A DNA stretch of 64,000 nucleotides from JABACD01 sp047639675 (lineage in GTDB: Bacteria > Planctomycetota > UBA1135 > GCA-002686595), in assembly GCA_047639675.1 (NCBI GenBank), contig JBLIOI010000002.1:59255-123254 (forward strand), in the 5' to 3' direction. The translations under genes and the position numbers were made by a program. The notes below the pieces were generated by a model. The model was not told the DNA's origin. It saw nothing but the letters and a program-made list of their open reading frames with translations, and made no database searches. How positions within the stretch are numbered: the first letter of the stretch is position 1; every line of letters begins with the position of its first letter. Shown piece after piece: positions 9,000 through 17,878 of this stretch.

Positions 9000-9884
9000 A
9001 TGAACCTCTACGAATTGATCTTCACGCCGTCGATGCTGATTTTTCCGATCGTCTTCGTGCAGTTCTACAAACCCTTGCCCGGAGCGCAGGTCGACCTGGG
9101 ACAGGTCTCGCGCTTACGGCTCCGACTTCGGTTGGGTACTGCCGCCGCGTTGATTGGCTATTTCACGCTCTACTTTCTGCGAAGCACGGGTCACATGGCC
9201 TGGTGGGAGAGCCTTCCGAAAATCACAACACTCGGCATGGCCGCCGACAAGATGATGTGGATGGGCTTTTTCCCGCTCTGGTTTGCAGTTGCGATGCCTC
9301 TACTTCGTGCCAGTCGACCCGAATCCTTCTCCACTTTCGTCAATCAGAAAGGAGAGCCGAGGCAATCGCGAAGTGCGAGCTTGGCACCGCGTGCGACAAG
9401 TTCAAGCCTACCGAATTCTGCGGGGCTTCTATTCGTAATGCTTTGGCTTACGGGGGCGGGCTTGACTGCCTTCTTCTTGTGGCAGCGTCATGCGCAGTTG
9501 CAGGCAGCCAGTTCGCCCTATTGGATTCTGGTAGCAGTCGGCCTCTCCTCCGCGCTAATCCCCGTGTTCTTGTTTCCGATCACGAAGCGAATGCTAGGCC
9601 AGGAAGCGGAACCAATGGATGAGAAGAACTCTCCTGATCTAACGCTTGCCTACGCGGCCCTGCGCACAACCAAAGAACGGGGCTTCTTCTTGTTCTTGCT
9701 CGTCATGGAGTGCCTGCCCCTTGCAATGGCCGTCTTGGCTGTGAGTGTTCAACTGGATAGCAGCATGGTCGCCATTTCCGGAAGTGTTGTGGGCTCCCTC
9801 GTGGGTATCGCGGGCGCTGCTTTTGGCGTCACAATGAGCGTTCGTCGCACGCAGATCTCTCGAATGCTGAGCGAGCTGACCTAA
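9000..9884 (+). CDS. Multi-pass membrane protein of unknown function, paired with the YtrA-type regulator
   Basis: The 294-residue protein shows about seven hydrophobic segments (for example LIFTPSMLIFPIVFVQF, MMWMGFFPLWFAVAMPLL, AGLLFVMLWLTGAGLTAFFL, GFFLFLLVMECLPLAMAVLA and the last, SVVGSLVGIAGAAFGVTMSV). A polar loop rich in Ser and Arg lies around residues 118-138. I do not recognise a family. Position 25 bases after the GntR gene suggests one transcription unit. Confidence 0.75.
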   Translation: MNLYELIFTPSMLIFPIVFVQFYKPLPGAQVDLGQVSRLRLRLRLGTAAALIGYFTLYFLRSTGHMAWWESLPKITTLGMAADKMMWMGFFPLWFAVAMPLLRASRPESFSTFVNQKGEPRQSRSASLAPRATSSSLPNSAGLLFVMLWLTGAGLTAFFLWQRHAQLQAASSPYWILVAVGLSSALIPVFLFPITKRMLGQEAEPMDEKNSPDLTLAYAALRTTKERGFFLFLLVMECLPLAMAVLAVSVQLDSSMVAISGSVVGSLVGIAGAAFGVTMSVRRTQISRMLSELT

Positions 9885-9929
9885 GAGCTCAGCGGCGTCC
9901 GAATTCGCCTCGAGTGCTATACTTCCGCG

Positions 9930-11078
9930 ATGCTACGAATTCCCTTGCTCGTATTTCTCATCTTCGGATTCCTCGCTCCCCAACAAGTTCCCGCCCCACG
10001 AGAGGTGACGTGCACGAACTGTGTAGGAGAGGGTTCCTTTCAACAAAAGTGCCCTATCTGTGAGGGCAAGAAGAAAGGCCCCTGCCCTGAATGTGCGGTT
10101 GATACCTCCGCGATTTCCTTCAAGCACATCGTTGATGTCACCGCCCTCACCGATCTGGATCTCAGTAAGAAGATTGCCAATTCGCATGAGGAAGTAACCA
10201 AGGCGATTGAGACTTTCTCGAAGGTCATGGGTGGCGTGAAGCACCTGGTCAAGATTGGTTACACGGCTTGTCCGGCGAACTGCGTTGGTGGGGTGTCCGT
10301 CCTCTTTCGCGGGCACGCTTGCAAGGTTTGCAAGGGAAAGGGCGCGTTGAAATGCTCGACATGCAAGGGCAAGGGTCAGTCATACTGCACCCTATGCCGC
10401 AAGACAGGCAAGTTAGTGTTCACTTGTCCGGAATGCGTCGGCGCAGGCAAAGCCAACGATCCGCTTCTGCGAACGGTCTCAGCCGACACTTGTCCATGGT
10501 GTCTCGATGCATCTTGGCTGGCTTGTCATAGCTGTGATGAAGAGGGTCATGGCGAGAGTGTGTGCCGTACTTGCCGAGGTGAAGGGCAGCTATCTTGTCG
10601 AACTTGCAAGGGTTCGAGAAAGAGGTCCTGCAACAAGTGCATGGGAACCGGCGACCTCTCCTTGTCTAACAACCCCAAGTCAAGGATTTGCGACAAGTGC
10701 AAGAAGAAGGGCACACTCCCTTGCGTCGATTGCGAAAAGGGATACATCGATTGCGGCGTCTGCCAAGGAACTGGGCAAAGAAGCGGAGCCTGCTACTACT
10801 GCTTGGGAGAAAAGAAAGCCCTCTGCGGAGGATGTTTGGATGGCGCTTCCACGGCTTGGGTAGCCGCTGCCAAACGCCTAAGCCAGGGTGGAAAATTCGA
10901 GGAGGCCAGCGCCCACTTGGTTGTGGCTATCGAACGAGCCGAGAATAGGAAGGAGAAGCACCTCGCGGCCTTGGCGGGCGATAAGGACCGTATGAAGGAT
11001 CTCAAGCGCAAGCTGGATGCACAGGTCCGGGCCCTGCGCAAGGAACAAGTCGAAGCCCAGAAGCTAGCGGAACAGTAG
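9930..11078 (+). CDS. Secreted protein made of repeated DnaJ-type CxxC zinc-finger units with a C-terminal helical tail
   Basis: The 382-residue protein begins with a signal peptide (LRIPLLVFLIFGFLA). From residue 28 it carries well over a dozen CxxC pairs, many in the CxxCxGxG form known from the DnaJ central domain (for example CKVCKGKGALKCSTCKGKG and CRTCRGEGQLSCRTCKG). They lie in a first block at about 28-57 and a long block at about 128-305, separated by a Cys-free helical stretch. Residues about 310-382 are charged and likely helical (coiled coil). No J-domain is present, so it is not DnaJ. Structural zinc binding in a protein exported from the cytoplasm is inferred; function unknown. 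Confidence 0.8.
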   Translation: MLRIPLLVFLIFGFLAPQQVPAPREVTCTNCVGEGSFQQKCPICEGKKKGPCPECAVDTSAISFKHIVDVTALTDLDLSKKIANSHEEVTKAIETFSKVMGGVKHLVKIGYTACPANCVGGVSVLFRGHACKVCKGKGALKCSTCKGKGQSYCTLCRKTGKLVFTCPECVGAGKANDPLLRTVSADTCPWCLDASWLACHSCDEEGHGESVCRTCRGEGQLSCRTCKGSRKRSCNKCMGTGDLSLSNNPKSRICDKCKKKGTLPCVDCEKGYIDCGVCQGTGQRSGACYYCLGEKKALCGGCLDGASTAWVAAAKRLSQGGKFEEASAHLVVAIERAENRKEKHLAALAGDKDRMKDLKRKLDAQVRALRKEQVEAQKLAEQ

Positions 11079-11085
11079 CTGGCTA

Positions 11086-11607
11086 TCAGGCCGAGCGCGT
11101 TTTTCTCTTCCTGCGTGAAAGGTAGGGAAGCGCAAGTAAGTAGAGCCCTGTACACCAAAGGCCAAATAGAATCAGCGCCGAGGGCAGGAAAATGAACAGC
11201 TTCACCTTGTCATGGATGAAGGTCCCATCATGCAGGCTCTCGATCAAATCTGAGCGCCTGTAAGCCGTCTGAAGCACCTCGCCCGAACCACCGTCGATTT
11301 GAATCTCCCAGCGATTCGCCGCCCGCACTTTTAGAAGTCGCGCGGTTGGGCGAACATCGATTCGCTCAACATCTCCCCAATCTTCAATATCCGCTTCGGG
11401 CACTGTGCGACAGACCGCAAGGATTTCATCGAAGCCGAGTGCCAGCTCAACACCGCTGCCGAGCTGAGTTGGAGGCTGTACCCAACTGAGTTGCTTCTTG
11501 AGGAGCAACAGCGTCCCAGTTGCCAGTACCACGAGGAGCGGCAGTGCGATTATGACCGAACCCCAACGGTGTAGGGTTCGGATCCACTTAGAGAACGACA
11601 TTTGCAT
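11086..11607 (-). CDS. PepSY-associated membrane protein
   Basis: The 173-residue protein has the PepSY-TM arrangement: an N-terminal helix after KWIRTLHRWGSVIIALP, an extracytoplasmic PepSY-like segment (VRAANRWEIQIDGGSGEVLQ, about residues 94-113), and a second helix near the end (LFIFLPSALILFGLWCTGLYLLALP) followed by a basic tail. The conserved His pair (RTLHRW and ESLHDGTFIHDK) matches small PepSY-TM proteins often linked to iron uptake or redox processes. No iron gene is adjacent, so the role is open. It converges on the zinc-finger gene with 7 bases between the stops. Confidence 0.75.
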   Translation of the reverse strand: MQMSFSKWIRTLHRWGSVIIALPLLVVLATGTLLLLKKQLSWVQPPTQLGSGVELALGFDEILAVCRTVPEADIEDWGDVERIDVRPTARLLKVRAANRWEIQIDGGSGEVLQTAYRRSDLIESLHDGTFIHDKVKLFIFLPSALILFGLWCTGLYLLALPYLSRRKRKTRSA

Positions 11608-11815
11608 AGCCTATCGATAGAGAGATCGCATTCCAACGAGACGGTCGGCACTGATCGCTTATTGCGAATCACTGCCGACCAATACATGAGGAATTCTGAA
11701 CCTAGCGTCCTGATTCAGCCACGAACTTGTGCCAGGCCTCAAACTCAGCACTTCGACCGCAGCGACTGCAAGCGCTGAAGAGCCGCGCAATCCGCTCTCC
11801 TGCGCGCCCCCCGAG

Positions 11816-14785
11816 CTACTGGTCCAGCTCGTTCAGTCGCTCGAGAGCCTCGCGCGCCGCCTTTTGCACACCCTCGTCTTTCGAGCGTAGCTGCTCGATG
11901 ATGAGTGGAAAAGTTTCCACGGCTTTCATGGTAGCCAAGGCGCGCAAGGCCTCGATGCGCACGGACGAGTCCTCGTCATTCAGTAGAGAAACGAGTTGAT
12001 CGACCGCGCCACCGCGTTCGAGATTTCCGGCTCTGCGCGTGAAGAAGCTCTCCTCTGCTAGGAGAAATCCATGAATGACTTCGACCGAATGACTGCAGGT
12101 CTGGCGTAGTCCAGCTGTCGGCATACTGCGCGCGGCTTCCAGAAGAACCTCCCCTGCTTCCTCGGAGAGATATTCAGTCATCGCCAGGATGGCACAGGAG
12201 ATGAGTTCTTCGCGACTCGCTGAGTTCGTTACCCAAGTTGATTGAAGACAATCTCTCAGGAGATCAAACCAGGCCGGTCCCCTGGCGGTCCCTAATGCTT
12301 CTGCCAGATCGAGTGTTCCCCGTATATCACGATGCAACAAGTCTGAAACTCGAGCCACATCCGCCGGCGTAGGATTCTCGGTAACGATCAACGAACGCAG
12401 TGCGTTGCCGACTGCCTCATCAACGCCTTCTATCCCGCGGAAGGCTTGCGACTCGAATCTGTCGAGGATGCTTCGAGCGAGGGCTGGCGAAACATAGCTA
12501 CTCGAGGGCAGCAAGCGAGCGATCACACGATCGTCAATTCCTCTCGGTTCGGTTTTCCCAGCTGCGAGTAGTTCTCTAAGGAACTCAGGCCATTGTTCCC
12601 GGGGAATGCTTGCGCGCAGAGAAGACAGGGGGTTGCTAAGCAAATCCCACTGTTCAGCGTCCAGATCCCTAAACGAGGCCAAGGTCGGCAGAATGAGATC
12701 GCGCCCCACATCAAAGTTGACGGAAACCAAACTACTCAAGCAAGCAGCTCGCGCGAACGCGACGATCGTCCGCGACTGTGCCAGATCGACAAGAACTTGT
12801 TGGCGCGAAGCGGACAATTCAATGTTAGTCGGACAGAGTCGGCGGATATAGAGGATGCAATCGGCATCCCAATCTGTCCTGTCGCAAGTCAGACGCAAGA
12901 AGGGATCGATCAAGGCATCGAGCTCAGCTGAATCAAAGAAAGACTCCGACTGGCCTCTCTCGAACATCTTATAGAGAATTCCCAAGAGCACGGGATCTTC
13001 TTGAGAGACAGCTGCAGACATCAAGATCGGAAGCGCGTCGACCAAAGTCACGAAACTCTTGTAGAGGATGGCTCGATCATCAGGATCAAGCGATTCTACG
13101 ATTGAGAAAGTGGGATGATCGAGACGCTTTCGTAGAAGATCAAACATGAAAGGCATGCTCTCAGCTCTGTACCCATTGACTAATCTCAAGTCGACAGCGT
13201 GCAAGACGTCGTGCTCGGTGCTATCCGCCAGTTGTACTAGCAATTCCGTCAAGTGCTCAACGCCTAATAGGTCCTCCTCGCTGCGCGCTAGGACCAAGCG
13301 ATTCTCCACATCCGGGTCCGCGCAAAGCGACATGCGGATGGCGTGACCAATGTCCGGCGCATCGGCAATGAGCATGATCCGTGCAACGGTTCGACGAACA
13401 GCAACTTCCTGATCTGTAGCCAACTGATGCAGCGCCTCGGCATCCATGGCAGAAAGAGGTTCAAGCCTAAGGACTCCCCGCAATCTAGTTCGATCACTGC
13501 GATTATGCAGATCCAGTTCAATCGCTTCGGCAAAAGCCAAGCGTCGCTTGCTTACGGTGTCATCCACGAAGGGGCGAAGAGTTTCATATCCACTGCGTTC
13601 CTGAGCCATCCTCAGCGCCGAACTTGACAGCTCTGGTCCGCCGCGGCGAATCAGCATTTGCAAGAGTTCCGCGACAGGCCTTAGATTCTTCCTCTCCTCG
13701 AACGCCCCATAGGCTGCGCTGCGCAGATCAACATCTTCACTCTCCCAGGAATTCAGGATCACTTCCGGGAGGATATGTGACTTGTAACCCGCCGCCCGCA
13801 AGTCAACCGCCGTTTTCAACGCCGAGGGAGCGATGGCTGGCTGCCGTAACATTCGGTCGACAACTTCACCCCACTCCCGCGCAATGAGGGAACGATTGCC
13901 TGGTGAAATTCGGCTCGAATCAAAAGAGACCTTGTTCAGGATCACAAGCAAACGCAATGACCAAGCGGCCCCCCCCCGCTCTATACCTTCCATTGCAATA
14001 CGAGCTGTGCGCATTGGGGAGAGATTGTACAGATACTTCAACGGGTCCTTATCAGGTCTCGGATCAGCGGAGGGTGTCGTGATGGAATGGCGGGCTAAGC
14101 TCTCCAATGCGGGTAAGGCGCTAACACCAAGAGTTGTGACCGCAGAGGTAGATCCCGTTTGAAGGTACTTCTGGACTGTGACCACCATCGGATCGTCTAA
14201 GGGAAGGCCGGCAGGCTCGACGACGCCTTTCTGTTCCTCGCGTTCTGTACGCAGGTCCTTGATGTCAATGCGCAACTGCCCGAGGCGCGAGTCTTTCCGC
14301 AGGTGCTCCTGTTCTAGTCTGTGGCGTTCTGCACTCGTTTCCACGAGTTGCATTCCATCAAGTTCGTACTCCTGCGATGGATCCAAGAACAAGTAATGCG
14401 TAGCCATCCAAGCTGCGCCCAAGTCATCTTGCTCTAGCGCCAAGCGCGTGCGACTGACGGCCATTGAGATCAACTGATCCCACTGCCCTTCGTAGGCAGT
14501 AGCGCTCGCGCCGAGCACCCAAAGTTGTCGCGAGGCGGCCCACGCCGCGTCGAAATCGCGGGCGACCTTGGCCACCATATAGGACCTGGTCAACTCTTGG
14601 CGTCGCAGGACTCGGGCGTCTTGGTCAAGCGCCGTGCCACCTGTCGATGACAGGCTAGGCGGCAATTGCGTCCTTTCTTGAGCACTCTCGCTTTGCGCCC
14701 CGGCACCAATCGCGAGCTGAATCGCAAACGCGAATCCAAGCGCGGCTTTCGCTATCCACAATTGGGGCATGTCAGTCTTATTCAT
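11816..14785 (-). CDS. Large secreted HEAT-repeat protein
   Basis: The product is about 989 residues. I place the start at ATG 14785 (a GTG three codons upstream is an alternative) because it leads directly into a signal peptide (AALGFAFAIQLAIGAGA). A coiled-coil stretch lies at about residues 150-190 (RLEQEHLRKDSRLGQLRIDI). The rest is alpha-helical repeats, clearest at the C terminus, where SSVRIEALRALATMKAVE and GVQKAAREALERLNEL are classic HEAT units. HEAT proteins are binding scaffolds; no enzymatic motif is visible. In the same frame after the TAG at 11818-11816, a further 37 codons stay open to 11702. Confidence 0.8.
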   Translation of the reverse strand: MNKTDMPQLWIAKAALGFAFAIQLAIGAGAQSESAQERTQLPPSLSSTGGTALDQDARVLRRQELTRSYMVAKVARDFDAAWAASRQLWVLGASATAYEGQWDQLISMAVSRTRLALEQDDLGAAWMATHYLFLDPSQEYELDGMQLVETSAERHRLEQEHLRKDSRLGQLRIDIKDLRTEREEQKGVVEPAGLPLDDPMVVTVQKYLQTGSTSAVTTLGVSALPALESLARHSITTPSADPRPDKDPLKYLYNLSPMRTARIAMEGIERGGAAWSLRLLVILNKVSFDSSRISPGNRSLIAREWGEVVDRMLRQPAIAPSALKTAVDLRAAGYKSHILPEVILNSWESEDVDLRSAAYGAFEERKNLRPVAELLQMLIRRGGPELSSSALRMAQERSGYETLRPFVDDTVSKRRLAFAEAIELDLHNRSDRTRLRGVLRLEPLSAMDAEALHQLATDQEVAVRRTVARIMLIADAPDIGHAIRMSLCADPDVENRLVLARSEEDLLGVEHLTELLVQLADSTEHDVLHAVDLRLVNGYRAESMPFMFDLLRKRLDHPTFSIVESLDPDDRAILYKSFVTLVDALPILMSAAVSQEDPVLLGILYKMFERGQSESFFDSAELDALIDPFLRLTCDRTDWDADCILYIRRLCPTNIELSASRQQVLVDLAQSRTIVAFARAACLSSLVSVNFDVGRDLILPTLASFRDLDAEQWDLLSNPLSSLRASIPREQWPEFLRELLAAGKTEPRGIDDRVIARLLPSSSYVSPALARSILDRFESQAFRGIEGVDEAVGNALRSLIVTENPTPADVARVSDLLHRDIRGTLDLAEALGTARGPAWFDLLRDCLQSTWVTNSASREELISCAILAMTEYLSEEAGEVLLEAARSMPTAGLRQTCSHSVEVIHGFLLAEESFFTRRAGNLERGGAVDQLVSLLNDEDSSVRIEALRALATMKAVETFPLIIEQLRSKDEGVQKAAREALERLNELDQ

Positions 14786-14901
14786 GATCTTCACTCACTC
14801 GGTTAGTTCTCTTCTGGAGCCGCGTGCCCCATCTATCGCCAATCTACGACCGAGTCAGGCGCGACCCGTCAGCAGGCGATCAGTTCCCTGTCAACAATTC
14901 G

Positions 14902-15618
14902 TCAAGGGAGCCCGTCCCCAGCTCGCATGAACTTGTAGCCGACCCCGTGAACCGTAAGGAGATGCTTGGGCTTGTCCGGTTCCAGCTCAATTTTGCGCCG
15001 GAGTTTCAAGACGTGCATATCCACCGTGCGCTGAGTCGGAAATTCATCGCGACCCCAAACATCATCCAGCAAACGCGCACGCTCCAAGACCTCGCCCTCG
15101 TGATCGAGGAAGTAGCGCAGGAGGTCGAGCTCCTTGCGAGAGAGACCGTTCGGAACGCCCTTGTGTTCGAGACTGTAGCCAGCGAAGTCGACGACGACTT
15201 CGCCAAAGCGCGCCAAGCCTCCGCGTTCGAGCCCCGGCGTTTTCCCTTCCACGCGTCGCAAGTGTCCACGGATGCGCAGAAGCAACTCGCGCATCGAAAA
15301 GGGCTTGACAACGTAATCGTCGGCACCCACTTCGAACCCTTGCACGCGATCCCACTCTTCGCCACGTGCGGACAAAATCAAAACCGGTGAAGCCAAGCGA
15401 TCTGCGCGCATACGCTTCAAGACTTGAAAACCATCGAGCTTGGGCAACATCAAGTCGAGCAGCACCAGGTCGGGCCCTTCGCTTAGAGCAAGCTCAAGCC
15501 CCTGCTCCCCGTCCGCCGCTTCGAGAACGATAAATCCCTCTGCACGCAAGGCATCGCACAATGCGGCGCGCAAGGGTTCTTCATCCTCAATGACTAAGAT
15601 TCGGACAGCTTCAGTCAT
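14902..15618 (-). CDS. OmpR/PhoB-family response regulator
   Basis: The protein is 238 residues from the ATG at 15618. That start is chosen because the receiver fold begins right there (MTEAVRILVIEDEE); an upstream GTG/ATG would add an unrelated extension. The receiver domain has acidic residues Glu11-Asp12 and the phosphorylation site Asp55 in LVLLDLMLP, then SARGE and the Lys in YVVKPF. The C-terminal winged helix (about 135-235) contains RKELDLLRYFLDHEGEV and VDMHVLKLRRKIE. It overlaps the kinase gene by 8 bases and so should be the partner of that kinase. It is probably a transcription factor; its regulon is unknown. Confidence 0.95.
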   Translation of the reverse strand: MTEAVRILVIEDEEPLRAALCDALRAEGFIVLEAADGEQGLELALSEGPDLVLLDLMLPKLDGFQVLKRMRADRLASPVLILSARGEEWDRVQGFEVGADDYVVKPFSMRELLLRIRGHLRRVEGKTPGLERGGLARFGEVVVDFAGYSLEHKGVPNGLSRKELDLLRYFLDHEGEVLERARLLDDVWGRDEFPTQRTVDMHVLKLRRKIELEPDKPKHLLTVHGVGYKFMRAGDGLP

Positions 15619-17551
15619 TGGCTCCCTCCATGGGCAATAGACAAGTGAAGAGGGCGCCACTTCCTTCCGAAGGCGTCCCAAGGACTAGAGTGCCCCCGTG
15701 AGCTTGCACCAATTCGCGCGCCATCGCCAGGCCTAGCCCCGCGCCCGGCGGCTTGCCTTTGCGTTCCTCATCCAAGCGCACGAAGGCGTCGAAGACCTTG
15801 GAGCGCTGGGCTGCAGGAATGCCCGATCCATGATCGCGCACTTCAAAACAAAGCGCGCCTTGCCGCACGCCCAATGAAACCTCGACGGGTTCCGCGCCAT
15901 GCTTGAGCGCGTTGTCGACCAGGTTATCGAACACTCGCCGCAACGCCGAAGAGTCGCCAACCATATTGGCAGGCAGGTCGTTCCATACGAAGCTTAGCTG
16001 CAGACCAAAGCGGCGCGCTAAGTCGTCAAAGCTCTCGCGTAACTCGATAACCCACGGTTCGAGTTCAAAGTCCATAGTGATCGTCTTCGGTCGCTCCCCA
16101 TGTTCGATGGCAGAGAAGTCTAGGACCTCGTCCACCATGCGCCGCAGACGCGCGCCCTCTGAGCGAATCTTCGAGTGGTAGATCGCGACGCGCTTCTCAT
16201 CCTGCACACGCCCCGACTCCAAATTCTCAGCCATCAACAGGATCGATGCCAAGGGTGTGCGAAGGTCGTGCGACACGTTGGCAATGAAACGTGAACGTAG
16301 CTCCCCGAGAGAGCGCACGCGACGCAAGGTGAAAAAGGTCGCGCCCCCAGCCAGAGCGACGGCCAAAGCCGCAGCAAGGAGTGCCGCGCGTGCGATCATG
16401 GCGCGCTGGTATTCAGTGCTTCCTAATCCTTCTGGCCCTGTATTCATTAAGTAGAAGCCAACCCCGTCGCCCCGCTCCGCGACAGAACCAAAGAACACCC
16501 TGTGGGCAGGACTCCCACTAGATTCGAGCAATACCTCATAGCCCTCCCCGAGCGCTTTTGTTCGACGCGCGTGATCTTGCAATCGCTCGGCACAAGCCTG
16601 GGGATCTACGAAGTGTCCGATCCAACCATCTGACTGATCGTCAGGACCCTGCGCGAACCAACCAAGCGGCGTCTTACGAACTGTCCAGCGGCGCACCCCG
16701 TACGCTTCTTCCGCAATCCCGATCGGTTCAATGTGTTCGAAGAGCCCGCGCACAGCCTCGCGTTGCTCCACTTTCTGGAGGGGGTTCACGTGATCGGGCG
16801 ACATGCCAACGAGTAGCTGTCGTAGGGCAACGACCTGTTCGTCTTCCCGCACGCGTACGCCATCCTCGAATGAAGTCACTCGCGTCTTCATTCCATCGAA
16901 GGCTAAGCGGTCGGCGAGCCAGGCCTCAATCGCTCGCGACAGGAGCGAGCTAGCTTCCGATTCCGCCATCCCCCTCCCAAGCGCCAAGGTCCCCAGCAAG
17001 AGCATCGGTACCCCATCCTCAACCGCATCCCAATCCACCTCGCTCAAGAGCCCATTCATGTTCTGGTGTGCCGCGGCGCTATCGCCGCTAGCCAGGGCTA
17101 GTTGAAGAGCGCGCAAGTAGCCCCGCCCGCGGCGTTCGCTCGAGACCTTCGGTAAGCGCAAAGCCTCTTCCACCCAAGCCCGCGCGCGTTCGAGATCCTG
17201 GTCTAGCAGTTCGGCGTGGGTCGCTTGCATCAGGTCCAAGTCGAAGGCCAAGTCCATCGCCCCTGCCGCCCCTGGACTGCTCGGCTGCGGCGCTGGCGCT
17301 AACGGCTCTTGCCAATGAAAGACATCCCCAAAGGGCTTGGCGGGCGCTCCTTCCAAAAGCAGGCTTTGCCAAGCCGTATGGAGTCTCTCGCCAGCACGTT
17401 CAACTTCATCTCGTTCAGCGAGCTGCGCTGCATGCTTCGGATCGGCTATAGGCGAAGCCGCTGCGAAGCACAAGAGCACCACCGAGAGCAGCGTGGCGCC
17501 TACTACTGCCCACTCAGCCCAAGCCAACTGTCCAAAGCCCTTACGGATCAT
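15611..17551 (-). CDS. Membrane sensor histidine kinase
   Basis: The 646-residue kinase has a first membrane helix at about residues 13-33 (WAVVGATLLSVVLLCFAAA), a long sensor region of about 345 residues without a recognised ligand domain, and a second helix at about 387-407 (ARAALLAAALAVALAGGATF). The H-box FIANVSHDLRTPLAS places the phosphorylated His at residue 428. The HATPase_c domain shows the N-box (DNLVDNALKHG), G1 (DHGSGIP) and G2 (GAGLGLAMARELV). The sensor region is mostly helical and may be a repeat-type binding domain. It is the first gene of a two-gene operon with the response regulator and is divergent from the S41 protease. Confidence 0.93.
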   Translation of the reverse strand: MIRKGFGQLAWAEWAVVGATLLSVVLLCFAAASPIADPKHAAQLAERDEVERAGERLHTAWQSLLLEGAPAKPFGDVFHWQEPLAPAPQPSSPGAAGAMDLAFDLDLMQATHAELLDQDLERARAWVEEALRLPKVSSERRGRGYLRALQLALASGDSAAAHQNMNGLLSEVDWDAVEDGVPMLLLGTLALGRGMAESEASSLLSRAIEAWLADRLAFDGMKTRVTSFEDGVRVREDEQVVALRQLLVGMSPDHVNPLQKVEQREAVRGLFEHIEPIGIAEEAYGVRRWTVRKTPLGWFAQGPDDQSDGWIGHFVDPQACAERLQDHARRTKALGEGYEVLLESSGSPAHRVFFGSVAERGDGVGFYLMNTGPEGLGSTEYQRAMIARAALLAAALAVALAGGATFFTLRRVRSLGELRSRFIANVSHDLRTPLASILLMAENLESGRVQDEKRVAIYHSKIRSEGARLRRMVDEVLDFSAIEHGERPKTITMDFELEPWVIELRESFDDLARRFGLQLSFVWNDLPANMVGDSSALRRVFDNLVDNALKHGAEPVEVSLGVRQGALCFEVRDHGSGIPAAQRSKVFDAFVRLDEERKGKPPGAGLGLAMARELVQAHGGTLVLGTPSEGSGALFTCLLPMEGAND

Positions 17552-17878
17552 ACAGCTAGTTTAGGGGCTCTTCGCTCGCGCTTGTCAACGGTGTGTCAAC
17601 CGGCCCCAGTTCGTTGCTCCACTCCGACAGTGTTCGCGGCTCTCGTCCCTTCCTCGCCTATGGCAGGCACACCCTGAAAGCTTGAATAGCGACATCTCGA
17701 TCCATGATTCCCGGGCGTCCGCCATAGGGAAGACCCGCTCAGAACCGGCGTTTCACTGGCGAAACATCGCTCGTCGAGTCCCGCAGGCCGCGCTCTTCTT
17801 GGGCCAAAAAGTTCAAGAAATGTAGCTACCGACAATGGATTGACCTTTGCGTGAAATCCCGCGAGCGAACTTCCCAAT
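17552..17878. other. Divergent intergenic region between the sensor kinase and the S41 protease
   Basis: These 327 bases must carry promoters for both neighbours. I see no convincing coding sequence, hairpin with T run, or repeated operator. A reverse ORF crossing it has no recognisable features. Confidence 0.4.
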
